Positions 26,596 through 35,297 of a DNA stretch of 64,000 nucleotides are shown here, one piece after another. The stretch lies in the NCBI GenBank assembly GCA_036971475.1, contig JBAIZL010000002.1, positions 351,265,582 through 351,329,581 on the forward strand. Reading direction: 5' to 3'. The stretch is from Prosapia bicincta. Taxonomy: Eukaryota; Arthropoda; Insecta; Hemiptera; Cercopidae. Below the pieces are notes generated by a model that did no database searches, was not told the DNA's origin, and was given only the letters and a program-made list of their open reading frames with translations. The translations under genes were made by a program, and so were the position numbers. Each line of letters opens with the position of its first letter. The stretch's first letter is position 1.

Positions 26596-27477
26596 ATGAA
26601 CACATGTAGTGAGACGGACGCACCTTTAGCGGGTGGTGTTAAGTTGGACGAAAACGTGGATGATACGGTTTCTAATGAAAATTCAAAAGAAACTCGTGTA
26701 GAAATACCAGAGTTTAAAGACGTTGACAACGCTCTAACCTCGCTCTATAACAACGCAATACGTCTAACGGAAATGAAAAGGAACAGGGAAGACGATCTTG
26801 AAGACGACATAAGCGATATGTTTATCGGTGCCTATCTCCGTGCTGTGTACCCACTAACTGCGTGCATGGGAAAGAACGTGACAGTAGGGGTTTTTGAGTC
26901 TCTGTCTCTTTTGCCAGGAGTGCTCATCAACCACTCCAAAAGATACATATTATTTACAGCGGATTCGTTCAAGACCTTTGTCGGCTACTTGAACGTTTTT
27001 GAAACCTTCCTAGCCTGTCGAGAAAGCGGAAAGAAGACACGTTTGATATTACCCGGAACAGATATCGAAGTTGACACCGTAAAGATATACGGTAAACACT
27101 ACGTTCGTATTAAAGATTATCATCGGAACGGGCAAAAGGTTATGTTGACGCCTAGAGAATTTTACGTACTAAATGGTGTGGTTCCTGCCGTTGAAAGGTA
27201 CTTGGAACAGTTGAAGTTGTCTGAGGACAATATTAGAGACTATGTAGAGGCTTGTTTAAAAGGTGGGATTGGTGAGCCACCAGAGTACGGGTACATTGAT
27301 TATAGCATATACAACCGGTTGCCACAAGAGGTTGAACTCAATAGACAGCTGTTGCTTATGCTGGATCAAGAAACGAGCGTAGAAGACGAGGAGGAAGATA
27401 TCAAGAACGTTGAACCGATAACGTCGGGGGAAGATGAGAACGCTACGAGCATTCTTCCTAAGCAGGAAGAGGTATAA
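26596..27477 (+). CDS. Uncharacterised 293-aa protein with possible PC4-like domain
   Basis: An intact frame with acidic ends and a central folded region. Residues of about 90-200 include TVGVFESLSLLPGVLI, YILFTADSFKTF and then VKIYGKHYVRIKDYHRNGQK followed by VMLTPREFYVL. The last stretch resembles the PC4/p15 single-stranded-DNA-binding fold (beta strands, a K-rich loop, then a helix starting LTxxEF), so a role in replication or late transcription is possible. The similarity is only by eye. It is the first of three short units at the right end, each with its own TATA box. Confidence 0.6.
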   Translation: MNTCSETDAPLAGGVKLDENVDDTVSNENSKETRVEIPEFKDVDNALTSLYNNAIRLTEMKRNREDDLEDDISDMFIGAYLRAVYPLTACMGKNVTVGVFESLSLLPGVLINHSKRYILFTADSFKTFVGYLNVFETFLACRESGKKTRLILPGTDIEVDTVKIYGKHYVRIKDYHRNGQKVMLTPREFYVLNGVVPAVERYLEQLKLSEDNIRDYVEACLKGGIGEPPEYGYIDYSIYNRLPQEVELNRQLLLMLDQETSVEDEEEDIKNVEPITSGEDENATSILPKQEEV

Positions 27478-27480
27478 AAG
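27473..27480 (+). promoter_or_regulatory. TATA box of the 158-aa gene
   Basis: TATAAAAG, 82 bases before the ATG at 27,555; its first bases overlap the stop codon of the previous gene. Confidence 0.6.
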
Positions 27481-27554
27481 GCGAAAAGGATCGAGACCTA
27501 TTTGCAGTCTGCGTCCGGACGTTTTGGAGAATAGAGGACAAGGAAAAAGAAATA

Positions 27555-28031
27555 ATGGAACGATCTGCTTGCGTGTTAGAGATGCAATGTTTTAAAGGAG
27601 AGTGTAACGCGTTTATAGTGAAGGAACTCGTATTATTGGACCTACAAACAAACGCTACCTACACGTTCCTGTTTAAACCGCCTTTCGAATACTCTACCTT
27701 GAGCAATAAATACAAGAAAACCAACAATTGGTTGAGTAAGAATTATCATCACATATCGTGGGAGGAAGGGTTCACCGATTACGTAGAGCTTCGTAACGTC
27801 ATGTTACACTACGTGAAACAGTTCGATCTGATATTTACAACGGGTGACGAAAAGGCGAAATGGATTCGTGGTTTCACTTCTGCTGAAGTTATCGATATCG
27901 GTTCCTCAAGAGAATGGACCTTCCTGAGAGGAATCCAGAACGTTTGTAAAAGCGTTATAGCCCCGCAACACAAAGAAACGAATTGCGCGCTTCTACGTGC
28001 GATGAAAGTCGCGACAGTCTTAAGACTATGA
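27555..28031 (+). CDS. Uncharacterised Polinton protein, 158 aa
   Basis: An intact frame, MERSACVLEMQCFKGECNAF, then KELVLLDL and LFKPPFEYSTLSNKYKKTNNW. The pattern of hydrophobic strands, an FKPPF turn and a conserved HHISWEEGFTDY segment suggests a compact globular domain. I recall similar unnamed proteins in arthropod genomes, but cannot assign a function. A degenerate nuclease-like (RNase H/DnaQ) fold is one possibility, without visible catalytic residues. Confidence 0.6.
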   Translation: MERSACVLEMQCFKGECNAFIVKELVLLDLQTNATYTFLFKPPFEYSTLSNKYKKTNNWLSKNYHHISWEEGFTDYVELRNVMLHYVKQFDLIFTTGDEKAKWIRGFTSAEVIDIGSSREWTFLRGIQNVCKSVIAPQHKETNCALLRAMKVATVLRL

Positions 28032-28060
28032 CTACAATAATAAGGGAGGGGGAAACGCAT

Positions 28061-28068
28061 TATATAAA
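28061..28068 (+). promoter_or_regulatory. TATA box of the last Polinton gene
   Basis: TATATAAA, 90 bases before the ATG at 28,151. Confidence 0.6.
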
Positions 28069-28150
28069 CCAAAGAGAGCGGTGGTTAGACATCATTTCCT
28101 TATAGACCTCAGGCAGAGCTACACGATACAGTTACTTCTCCTCCGTAACT

Positions 28151-28495
28151 ATGAACCGCGAAGCAACTTTACAGTCAATAATTCAACAGTTCAACTCAAA
28201 GTCTAAAGCTGACGGGTTGCCCATAAAGAAATGTTCAGAACTGAAGGAAGGTAAAAAGTATTCGGTGCACTACCTCAGAAAAGTCGACACTACCTACGGG
28301 GAAGCAGTTGTTGCTGCGCTCGGAGGTTTCCCATACAAGGAAGGAGAAGACCCGAAATTCCAGATATTCCTACCTAGACGCTTCATCACGCTGTTGGCGA
28401 ACATGGATTTGGATGAGGTGGGTGCCGGCGAATTTCACATAGTCTCCAACGGACCGTCCGGATGTGGGTCCACCGAACTGACTTTACATCAGTAG
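28151..28495 (+). CDS. Uncharacterised Polinton protein, 114 aa
   Basis: An intact frame, MNREATLQSIIQQFNSKSKA. It contains a KKYSVHYLRKVDTTYGEAVV segment and FQIFLPRRFITLLANMDLDE, then IVSNGPSGCGSTELTLHQ. The strand pattern (KxGKxYxV...TxYGExVV...FLPxRF) is reminiscent of OB-fold or similar small beta proteins. A single-stranded-DNA-binding role would fit a replicating element, but this is inference. It is the last gene before the right TIR. Confidence 0.6.
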   Translation: MNREATLQSIIQQFNSKSKADGLPIKKCSELKEGKKYSVHYLRKVDTTYGEAVVAALGGFPYKEGEDPKFQIFLPRRFITLLANMDLDEVGAGEFHIVSNGPSGCGSTELTLHQ

Positions 28496-28614
28496 CTGTA
28501 TTAGTCTAAAAAAAAAATTGTATTTTTGTTATAATATAGCGTTGTAATTATAAGATGCTATTGTATTTGTGTAAAAAAAAAATAATAAAAAAAAATAATA
28601 AATAAATAAATAAA

Positions 28615-29331
28615 AAAATTAATATTAATGTCGCAAGCACTTCTGCTTGCGACTCTTTTTAAAAACATCTTCCTATGACCTTGACATACTAACCAACTAC
28701 TTATCCCCACAACTATAACACAAGTATGTCGTCGTCATCATCTATACAAGTTCCCAATGACGTTTTACGCGAGGAACCTATATCAATAAATTAACATGCT
28801 TTTACATTTTTTAACCAGTAAAGATCTGGAGAACAAACAGAGAAGTCACCGTTCAGTCTTTGCGACTGACACATTTATAGCGAAAATAATCCCATCACCT
28901 CGTAACGGATTTCAACCGTACACACGCGACGTTATTGTAAAAATATAGGTCAGCAACGAACTGGGTACAGAATATAATACACACATTCTCTAGGTAAACA
29001 ACGGTTTTTACATTACCCCCCAACATGTCCGAACATGCTTCTAATTACACCACACAACAGCGAACACGCATATCACCAACCAACCCATACTACCTCACCT
29101 AACGGTCTTTAACGGAAAATTAACGTATTTCTAAAAAAAACACCTGCCACCTACACCTACGCACAACCGCGCACAACCGCGCACATTCCATACCTCCTAC
29201 CATTCACGTCACCCTCCAATAATCGCCGAAACCAACCCCTCATACCTCACGTAACCGTTTGTAACGGAAAAGTAACGTATTTTTCATCAAAACCACCTGT
29301 TTGGCCTGAAACTGTGGTTTTGACATCTACT
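28615..29331 (-). repeat. Right terminal inverted repeat of the Polinton
   Basis: Reverse complement of 8699-9415. It includes the perfect hairpin at 28,630-28,653 and ACCTTGAC at 28,678-28,685. It ends ...CTACT immediately before CGCATC. Confidence 0.95.
28630..28653. other. Perfect hairpin at the inner edge of the right TIR
   Basis: GTCGCAAGCA, loop CTTC, TGCTTGCGAC: a 10-bp perfect stem. Like the two intergenic hairpins, it is followed within about 25 bases by ACCTTGACA. Confidence 0.8.
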
Positions 29332-29337
29332 CGCATC
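29332..29337. other. Right target-site duplication of the Polinton (CGCATC)
   Basis: Direct repeat of 8693-8698, immediately after the last base of the element. Confidence 0.95.
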
Positions 29338-29493
29338 TTCAGTGCCCTTTGTTCTCTATCGACTTACTAGTCAGACAGATAAAAGTCCACCCATGCTAGA
29401 AATTACATTATTCTTCTAAGCTTCATGACCCTCAACGAAAAGAGGGAAGCATTTGGCCTGCCGCCATTGCCGGGTGGTGATGAATTGGATTGA
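29338..29493 (+). pseudogene. Phage WO portal protein, 3' remnants
   Basis: The portal frame resumes directly after the target duplication (SVPFVLYRLTSQTD) and fails within about 25 codons. A different frame then gives the expected portal C-terminus, FMTLNEKREAFGLPPLPGGD, with the stop at 29,491-29,493. The central 250-300 codons of a normal portal are missing, so a large internal deletion occurred independently of the transposon. The deletion joint lies near 29,390-29,425. Confidence 0.78.
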
Positions 29494-29553
29494 AAATTTG
29501 ACATTATTTCTTTAATATGTTAAAATAGGTTTTATAAAATTGTGAGGCAAACC

Positions 29554-30639
29554 ATGGATAAAATACAACAAACAAAAATGAATGGATAGCTTAGGGCTGC
29601 TATTGTAGATCGAAATGCAGAGCAAGTTAGGGAATTGGTAGAAGCTGGAGCAGATGTTAACGATCTGCATGTAATTTCTTTGTGTGAAGCTATTGACTCT
29701 GGCTGTAAAGAGATAGTAGGGTTTTTACTTGACAAAGGGGCGACTGGTAATTCTATATGTTTAGCTGTCAGCACGGTAAATAGAGATATGGTAGAATTTT
29801 TGTTTGCAAGAGGAGAAAGTGTTCACGGAAAAGACTTATTGGGGTATACTGCTTTATGTTCAGCTACTATAGACAAATCTAGAGGAATAGTAGAGCTTTT
29901 ACTTGCAAAAGGGGCAGATGTTAATGCGGTGGATGATTTTAGCCGTCTTCCTTTATCTTATGCTAACCGAGGTGTATTTTTTTCTTCTGGTGTTATCAGG
30001 GTAGATGTCGCTATACCGATAGTAAATCACATAGCAAAGCTAGAAACTATTGGTTTATTTGTGAAGGAAGAGCACTTATAATTGAAAGATGAATTTATAA
30101 ATACTTCAGACGAGGGGCGTAACAATTATTTGCAGTATCTTAAAAGCTGTAAGGAAGAAGCCAAAAAGATTGAAAGAGAAAATAAGCCATTATATGATTT
30201 TTTATTAGAAAGCAATATTGATAATCTAGTTGGTATATGGGAAAGAAATGAAAATATACGCTGTAAGTTTGTTAACCAAGAAAGCTTACAACCAGAATAT
30301 GCCGATATTTTAACTAACAACGCTAATGGAGTAAAAAAGGAGATTCTTCTACATAATCATAAACCACTAATTGATGGTTTATCAAAACATTATGAATGTG
30401 ATTTCAAAGCTATGACATTTGCTGGTATAAAACATTTTTTTGCAGTGCATAAAGATGACATTGTAATAAAGCTTGCGGATATAGACCTATCTCCTATTGA
30501 ATTTGTGGATTTTAAAGATATTAAAGAGAAGCACATTCCAAAACTAGAGTTTCAGGCATTTACAAAAGTTGTGAGGAAAAATGCACACCTTGATAACCCA
30601 AACGCTGAACAACACTGGGGCTATTGTTTGATCCTTTAA
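29554..30639 (+). pseudogene. Ankyrin-repeat protein with two in-frame stops
   Basis: A Wolbachia ankyrin-type gene. The ATG at 29,554 is followed by TAG at 29,587-29,589 after 11 codons. The frame then carries three or so ankyrin repeats (VRELVEAGADVNDLH, IVGFLLDKGATGNS, IVELLLAKGADVNAVD) and meets TAA at 30,079-30,081. It continues in the same frame as a C-terminal domain to 30,639. Removing two point stops would give one frame of 362 codons. Wolbachia ankyrin proteins are candidate secreted host-interaction factors. Confidence 0.78.
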
Positions 30640-30651
30640 TCACCCAATTTA

Positions 30652-30675
30652 CATAGGCCCCGTTGTGGGCCTATG
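30652..30675 (+). terminator. Hairpin terminator after the ankyrin gene
   Basis: CATAGGCCC and GGGCCTATG form a perfect 9-bp stem with a 6-base loop, 13 bases after the ankyrin stop and before dnaN. No strong U-tract follows, so efficiency is uncertain. Confidence 0.6.
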
Positions 30676-30752
30676 CTTAAGAGCAGGCAAAATAGCACTT
30701 TACTTTACGTAGAATGTGGATATCATTTGAAATATATTTTTGAGAGTCGGTA

Positions 30753-31886
30753 ATGTCAGATGTTGCTGGTGTAGAAGTCAAAGAGCAAAGTTCTGTGTGT
30801 GAGCAAATCCGTTTTAGCGTAAGTCTTTTAAGTACGTTATCCAGAGTGAGTGGAGTGGTTGAAAGGCGCAATGCGATAGATGTTTTGGCGTCTATAAATA
30901 TCAAAGCACAACATTTCAGCATAAAACTGAAGGCTACTGATCTTGATATTTCAATATTTGCCTCACTTGCTGCAAATGTATCAGTGGAAGGAGAAGCAAA
31001 AATCTCAGCACATACTCAGCACGACATAGTGAAGAAGTTGCCAACTGATTTGGATGTTAATTTTGAAATGAATGATCAAGGAAAGTTATTGATATCTTGT
31101 GGAAATGCAAACTTTTCTTTACCGAATGTAGTTTCAAGCAACTTCCCCGTTCTTGAAGAAGGCGATCATAAATATGATTTCACTCTGATGAGTGTAGATT
31201 TAGTAGACTTATTAAATAAAACGAAGTTTGCTGTATCGCTAGATGATACGAGGTATAATTTAAATGGAATATATATGCATGCAGATGAGCAATTTCTGTA
31301 TTGTGTTGCAACCTATGGCCACCGTTTATCGTGTGTAAAGAGGCCTAAACCTGATGGCGAGTTTGGGGTTATCATTCCACGTAAAACTGTCATGGAGTTG
31401 CTCAAAGTATTGGATGATTTCAGTGAAGTTAATATAAAACTTTCAGATAGAAAAATCGAATTCACATGCGGTGAGTATATTATAATATCGAAATTAATAG
31501 ACGAAACTTTTCCAGATTACAAAACTGTTATTCCAGCATCACAAGATAAACAAATGGGTGTCGAAAGCGGCGAGCTCGCTAGCGTTATAGATCTCATTTC
31601 CGTTGTTGTATCCGATAAAATAAAGTCCATTAGATTCTCACTGCAAGAAAAATTACTAACCCTGCATTCAAACTCTCAAGAGTGCAGTGATGCAACTGAA
31701 TCTATAGAGGTGGACTACGATAGGCCCCCTATGGACATAGGATTTAATTCGCGTTATTTACTCGATGCTTTATCCTGCATAAAAAATAAATATAAGTTTA
31801 GCTTATCAGACGGTAATAGTGCTACAGTTATCACCGACGAAGACGATCCAAATGCATTATATATAGTGATGCCAATGAGGACTTAA
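30753..31886 (+). CDS. dnaN: DNA polymerase III beta subunit (sliding clamp), intact
   Basis: A full-length 377-aa DnaN. It begins MSDVAGVEVKEQSSVCEQIR and has the three-domain clamp layout. Visible features are VVERRNAIDVLASINIKA, LKATDLDISI, a central LNGIYMHADEQFLYCVATYG (the LNGVxxE-like region), HRLSCVKRP, and the conserved end YIVMPMRT. It is the only long housekeeping frame here with no break. Either it escaped mutation by chance, this part is a recent transfer, or it is under some constraint. No eukaryotic promoter is evident. Confidence 0.96.
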   Translation: MSDVAGVEVKEQSSVCEQIRFSVSLLSTLSRVSGVVERRNAIDVLASINIKAQHFSIKLKATDLDISIFASLAANVSVEGEAKISAHTQHDIVKKLPTDLDVNFEMNDQGKLLISCGNANFSLPNVVSSNFPVLEEGDHKYDFTLMSVDLVDLLNKTKFAVSLDDTRYNLNGIYMHADEQFLYCVATYGHRLSCVKRPKPDGEFGVIIPRKTVMELLKVLDDFSEVNIKLSDRKIEFTCGEYIIISKLIDETFPDYKTVIPASQDKQMGVESGELASVIDLISVVVSDKIKSIRFSLQEKLLTLHSNSQECSDATESIEVDYDRPPMDIGFNSRYLLDALSCIKNKYKFSLSDGNSATVITDEDDPNALYIVMPMRT

Positions 31887-31994
31887 CCTAGTTTCCATAT
31901 CCCCTATCCCAGTTTTTATATAGTGTCATCCCAGTGCGTGATACTGGGAACGAGGGCTTTGATCTTAAGTACATGCGCTGGAATGACAGGAAAA
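31887..31994. repeat. Wolbachia palindromic element
   Basis: GTCATCCCAGTGCGTGATACTGGGAACGA followed by GCGCTGGAATGACAGG: a diverged palindrome of the same class as at 6386. Confidence 0.7.
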
Positions 31995-32132
31995 GACTAG
32001 AGTGGAGGGTTTACCAATCCCAAGAAAGTGGGGTAGTTTCATCTGTTGGAATGTGAAAGACTGGACTAGAGTGGAGGGTTTACCAATCCCAAGAAAGTGG
32101 GGTAGTTTCATCTGTTGGAATGTGAAAGACTG
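31995..32132. repeat. Exact 69-bp tandem duplication
   Basis: The 69 bases starting GACTAGAGTGGAGGGTTTAC occur twice back to back (31,995-32,063 and 32,064-32,132) without differences. The second copy includes the C-terminal codons of the minus-strand gene to its right. Confidence 0.93.
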
Positions 32133-32909
32133 GTGGTGATATTATATCTCTCACTTCATTTTTAAGCCAATCACTACCATCTGTTAAGGCGTCCTTAATA
32201 GCCTTTTTAAAACTGCTTTCTAGTACATGTTTAGCAGCTACAGTTACGTTACCATTACTATTTATAGCATTTCCTATTGCAGTTAAATTATTTAACTCAG
32301 TTCCTAAGTCAGCAGGCATCTTATCAGTTTTAGCCTTTATGCCATCCAGCTTATCCTGTAAATTGGTTTTATTTACAGCAGTTTCTATTGTAGCTAATTT
32401 ACTTAACTCAGTTTCTAAGTCAGCAGGCATCTTATCAGTTTTAACCTTTATAGCAGTCACTTTAGTATCAACACCTGCTATTTTATCTGCCTCAGTTTTA
32501 AGATCAGCTAAAGCCTTAAATAAAGTACCAGCGGCAGTACCTGTAGATCAAGTTTATTAGTATTAACCTTTACTGCGCCTACTTTAGTATCAACACCTGC
32601 TATTTTACCTGCCTCAGTTTAAGATCATCTAAAGCCTTACCTAAAATACCAGCGACAGTACCTGCTAGATCAAGTTTATCAGTATTAGTCTTTATAGCAC
32701 CGATAGAAGTAAGTAATTCAGTTAGGTTACTAAAGTTTATATCATCAGTACCTGAAGTGCCATTTTTAGGAAGATACTTTAATTCAGGCGTGTTCATAGT
32801 TGAGAACACATAAGTCCTCATAATCTATGACTTTAGCATCACTCAGATTTGTTGCTGCTGTTCCATCTTGCTTTTTAAAACTCAAACCCACCGCCATATC
32901 ACTCTCCAT
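32080..32909 (-). pseudogene. Wolbachia hypothetical repeat protein, frameshifted
   Basis: Reading leftward from the ATG at 32,909: MESDMAVGLSFKKQDGTAAT, then a frameshift near 32,785, ELKYLPKNGTSGTDDINFSN, another break near 32,540-32,620, then the end ...PTDETTPLSWDW. The central part contains several copies of a heptad-like unit (KTDKMPADLETELSKLATIE and relatives), suggesting an alpha-helical rod. The N-terminal half resembles small phage WO structural proteins, but I cannot name one. The downstream end is also present as a 69-bp duplicate. Confidence 0.6.
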
Positions 32910-32984
32910 TAATTATAAAAACCATAAGATGCATGAAAAAAGTATAGATTTCGTAAATGCTAGATTTCACATAAACTTCCTCGA

Positions 32985-33590
32985 GTTGCCATTCCAGTGC
33001 CTGCTTCCTTTCTTGTCATCCAAGTATCCCCTCTCTTGTCATCTCAGTATGGTCAGTTTCTCCCATCGTCCAAGTAGCTCCTCTCTTGTCATCACAGTGC
33101 TTGACACTGGCATCCAGTCTTTCCATAATCACCAAAAACATTGCATTTTAACATAAAATTTTACGTCCACCAAAATTTCTGGATCCCAGTGTCTGGGCAC
33201 TGGGATGACACCATCATGAAGCGTCACGCGCTGGAATGACAACATTTGTGCAAAAACAAATGTTCTTTCATAAACTACAACTAGCTGCAAACATTAAGAA
33301 ACTTACTAAATGAAGAAAAAAGGCAAAGAACCCGCCAGTAGCGAGTTTTGACCCACTAATAATAATAAGTGGCGCTAATGTTTAAGTGCGATTTGACTGC
33401 ACGTGAAAAAATTTAAAAGACGTGCAGCCCCAATAATTTTATGTAGTCGGCCAATAAATCCCTAAGTTTTTTACTGAATTTTTGTTATTGATCCTGCATG
33501 TCAAAAACAGGTTTTGAGTCAGAAATACCCTTACATTTATGATAATGAGATTGTTGGCGGGGGTTGTCAAGTAGTTTTTTGTTTCACACC
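32985..33590. repeat. Palindromic elements and dispersed repeat, copy B
   Basis: No gene. Palindromic cores occur at about 33,000-33,120 and 33,180-33,242. They are followed by CTAGCTGCAAACATTAAGAA...GGCAAAGAAC, which recurs at about 39,970-40,020. The block ends with GGGGGTTGTCAAGTAGTTTTTT near 33,560, shared with copies at about 5905 and 40,395. Confidence 0.7.
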
Positions 33591-33639
33591 CTTATGCTTG
33601 ATGTTCGAAAACAGATGCCTATCCATGGATTCCCTTTGA

Positions 33640-34620
33640 AGTTTAATATTGAAAATTAACTGGAGGATTGTGGATGACTCTATATATGTCATAACAAGCC
33701 ATAGCGCTCTCGGAAAAACCATTTAGTATCAACTTCAGTTTGCCTAAATAGCTATATCTCCGATTGCATACACCCTATCTCTACTGGTTCTAAGTGTAGC
33801 CTGATCAACAACTATGCGGCTATGTTCTAACTGTATGCCCCAATTGTTTATGAGCCCCAAATTCATTGACAGGTCGAAAAAGTACAAAATCAGCTGATAT
33901 TTATCTTTCCTCCTTAGAAGCAATGTTTTTTACTACCACTGCGCTCAATTGCCCATTATTTCCAACTAGTTCGTGCAATTGACATGGCTTTACAAATTCT
34001 ATTTTTCCATTGTTTTCAAGCGATTCTAACTTATTTCTCATTTCAGGAGCGCAACGAAATTCTTTTCTTCGATGTATTATATAAATTTTCTTTGCAACTT
34101 TAGAGAGTTCTTCGGTCCAATCAGCCGCAGAATCTCCCCCTCCTGCAATGACTATAGCCTTATCCGGAAAATCAGAAATTTTATTTATGCTATAAAATAC
34201 GGATTTATTTTCATATTCTAATATACCATTAAGGGGTGGACGATTAGGTTCAAACATTCCATTGCCTGCAGCAATGACAACAGCTTTGCATTTCACTTCT
34301 GTACCTGTGCTTGTTATTACAGTGACGTTTTGACCGCCGTTATCCAAAATCTTTTCCACCTTTTGACCTAAGTGGTAAACAGGCTCAAATGGTGAAGCTT
34401 GTTCCATTAATTGTTCAATTAATTTTTTAGCAGTAATTACAGGATAACCAGGTATATCATATATTGGTTTTTCTGGATAAAGAGCAGTATATTGCCCTCC
34501 TGCTTGATCTAGAATATCTATTATATGACATCTCATATCGAGCATTCCTGCTTGAAAAGCAGTAAATATTCCAACAGGCCCTGCACCTATTATTACTATG
34601 TCAGTTTCCATGCTTCCCAT
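33640..34620 (-). pseudogene. Ferredoxin--NADP reductase (thioredoxin-reductase-like), C-terminally broken
   Basis: FAD-dependent pyridine nucleotide oxidoreductase. From 34,620: METDIVIIGAGPVGIFTAFQ (FAD-binding GxGPxG), QAGGQYTALYPEKPIYDIPG, AAGNGMFEPNRP, then AIVIAGGGDSAADWTEEL (NADP-binding). An in-frame stop at 33,901-33,903 follows ASKEER. The remaining part, ISADFVLFFDLSMNLGLINN and VYAIGDIA, continues beyond it and is broken again near 33,750. The conserved C-terminal GDIAxY-type region shows the assignment is right. It lacks the CxxC pair of true thioredoxin reductases. Confidence 0.88.
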
Positions 34621-34824
34621 TTAGGCAATAACTTATTTAGATATTAGTTGGCTTTGTTAGTAAGGTCAATTTATGTAGGAGATGTCATTAAAAAAAAATA
34701 GGAAACGCTATGCTCTTTCCATAAATTCTCTCCGTTTGGTGGTAGGCAAAGCCACAGACTTAAGAAAAAATAACTTTTTATGTAATTATAATAACATATT
34801 AACTTTAACAGTGAGGTAAATATT

Positions 34825-35297
34825 ATGAGTATTAAGAATAATCTGATAATCAAAGCTATAGAAAGAAATAAGACAGAAGTTGTAAAACAATCGCTTAATG
34901 TGCTTAAAAAACTATCTAATTCATTCGATATAGGGCAAATACGTGACAAAAAAGGCAACACTGTATTACATTATGCCGTAGAAATTCCAACCACGAACTG
35001 GCACAATTATTCACTAATAAATATAAAATCGACATTAACTTAAGGAATCAACATAAACAAACTCCATTGACGTTTGCAAACGGAAATTTTGTTACAGGAG
35101 TGAGCGGCGAGGAGAATCTATCTGCAGTTGAACGTCTCAATAGAAGGTTTTCTCGCGGAGATAACTTAATGATTATTGATCTCTTGTTAAGATCGGGAGC
35201 AAAACTTGATAGGTCAGAGCATATTTACTTACTAGGTATTATAAAAAATCAGAAAAGTAATAAAGAATATGTACCTTTGCGTGAAACAGGAGGATGA
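34825..35297 (+). pseudogene. Ankyrin-type protein fragment, frameshifted
   Basis: ATG at 34,825 with GTGAGG upstream opens MSIKNNLIIKAIERNKTEVV, then an ankyrin-like DKKGNTVLHYAVEI. A frameshift near 35,025-35,045 leads to LRNQHKQTPLTFANGNF and IDLLLRSGAKLDRSEH. The frame runs into the antisense of the bamB remnant at about 35,290 and stops at once, so the 3' part was lost in a rearrangement that joined the two convergent genes. Confidence 0.65.

Larger units (their letters stand above)
8699..29331 (+). mobile_element. Polinton/Maverick element, 20.6 kb, nearly complete
   Basis: A large self-synthesising eukaryotic DNA transposon related to adintoviruses and virophages. Its ends begin 5'-AG and finish CT-3', with 717-bp terminal inverted repeats and a 6-bp duplication (CGCATC). 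It carries the full diagnostic set: protein-primed DNA polymerase B, retroviral-type integrase, FtsK/HerA-type ATPase, adenain-like protease, penton-like and major capsid proteins. Accessory genes encode BIR and RING proteins, a phospholipase A2 protein, a fibre-like protein and two paralogues of an uncharacterised family. Visible defects are one nonsense codon in the ATPase, one frameshift in an A-run of the second paralogue, and no ATG for the protease. It interrupts a bacterial phage gene, so it inserted after the bacterial DNA was in a nucleus. Confidence 0.97.

Noticed and set aside
8699..29331. Polinton as a component of a living Wolbachia genome or phage WO
   Set aside because: Eukaryotic TATA boxes, a CA microsatellite, BIR/RING proteins and the chromodomain integrase argue for a eukaryotic nucleus.
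30652..30675. Riboswitch upstream of dnaN
   Set aside because: A single simple hairpin with no aptamer-like conserved core; more simply a terminator.
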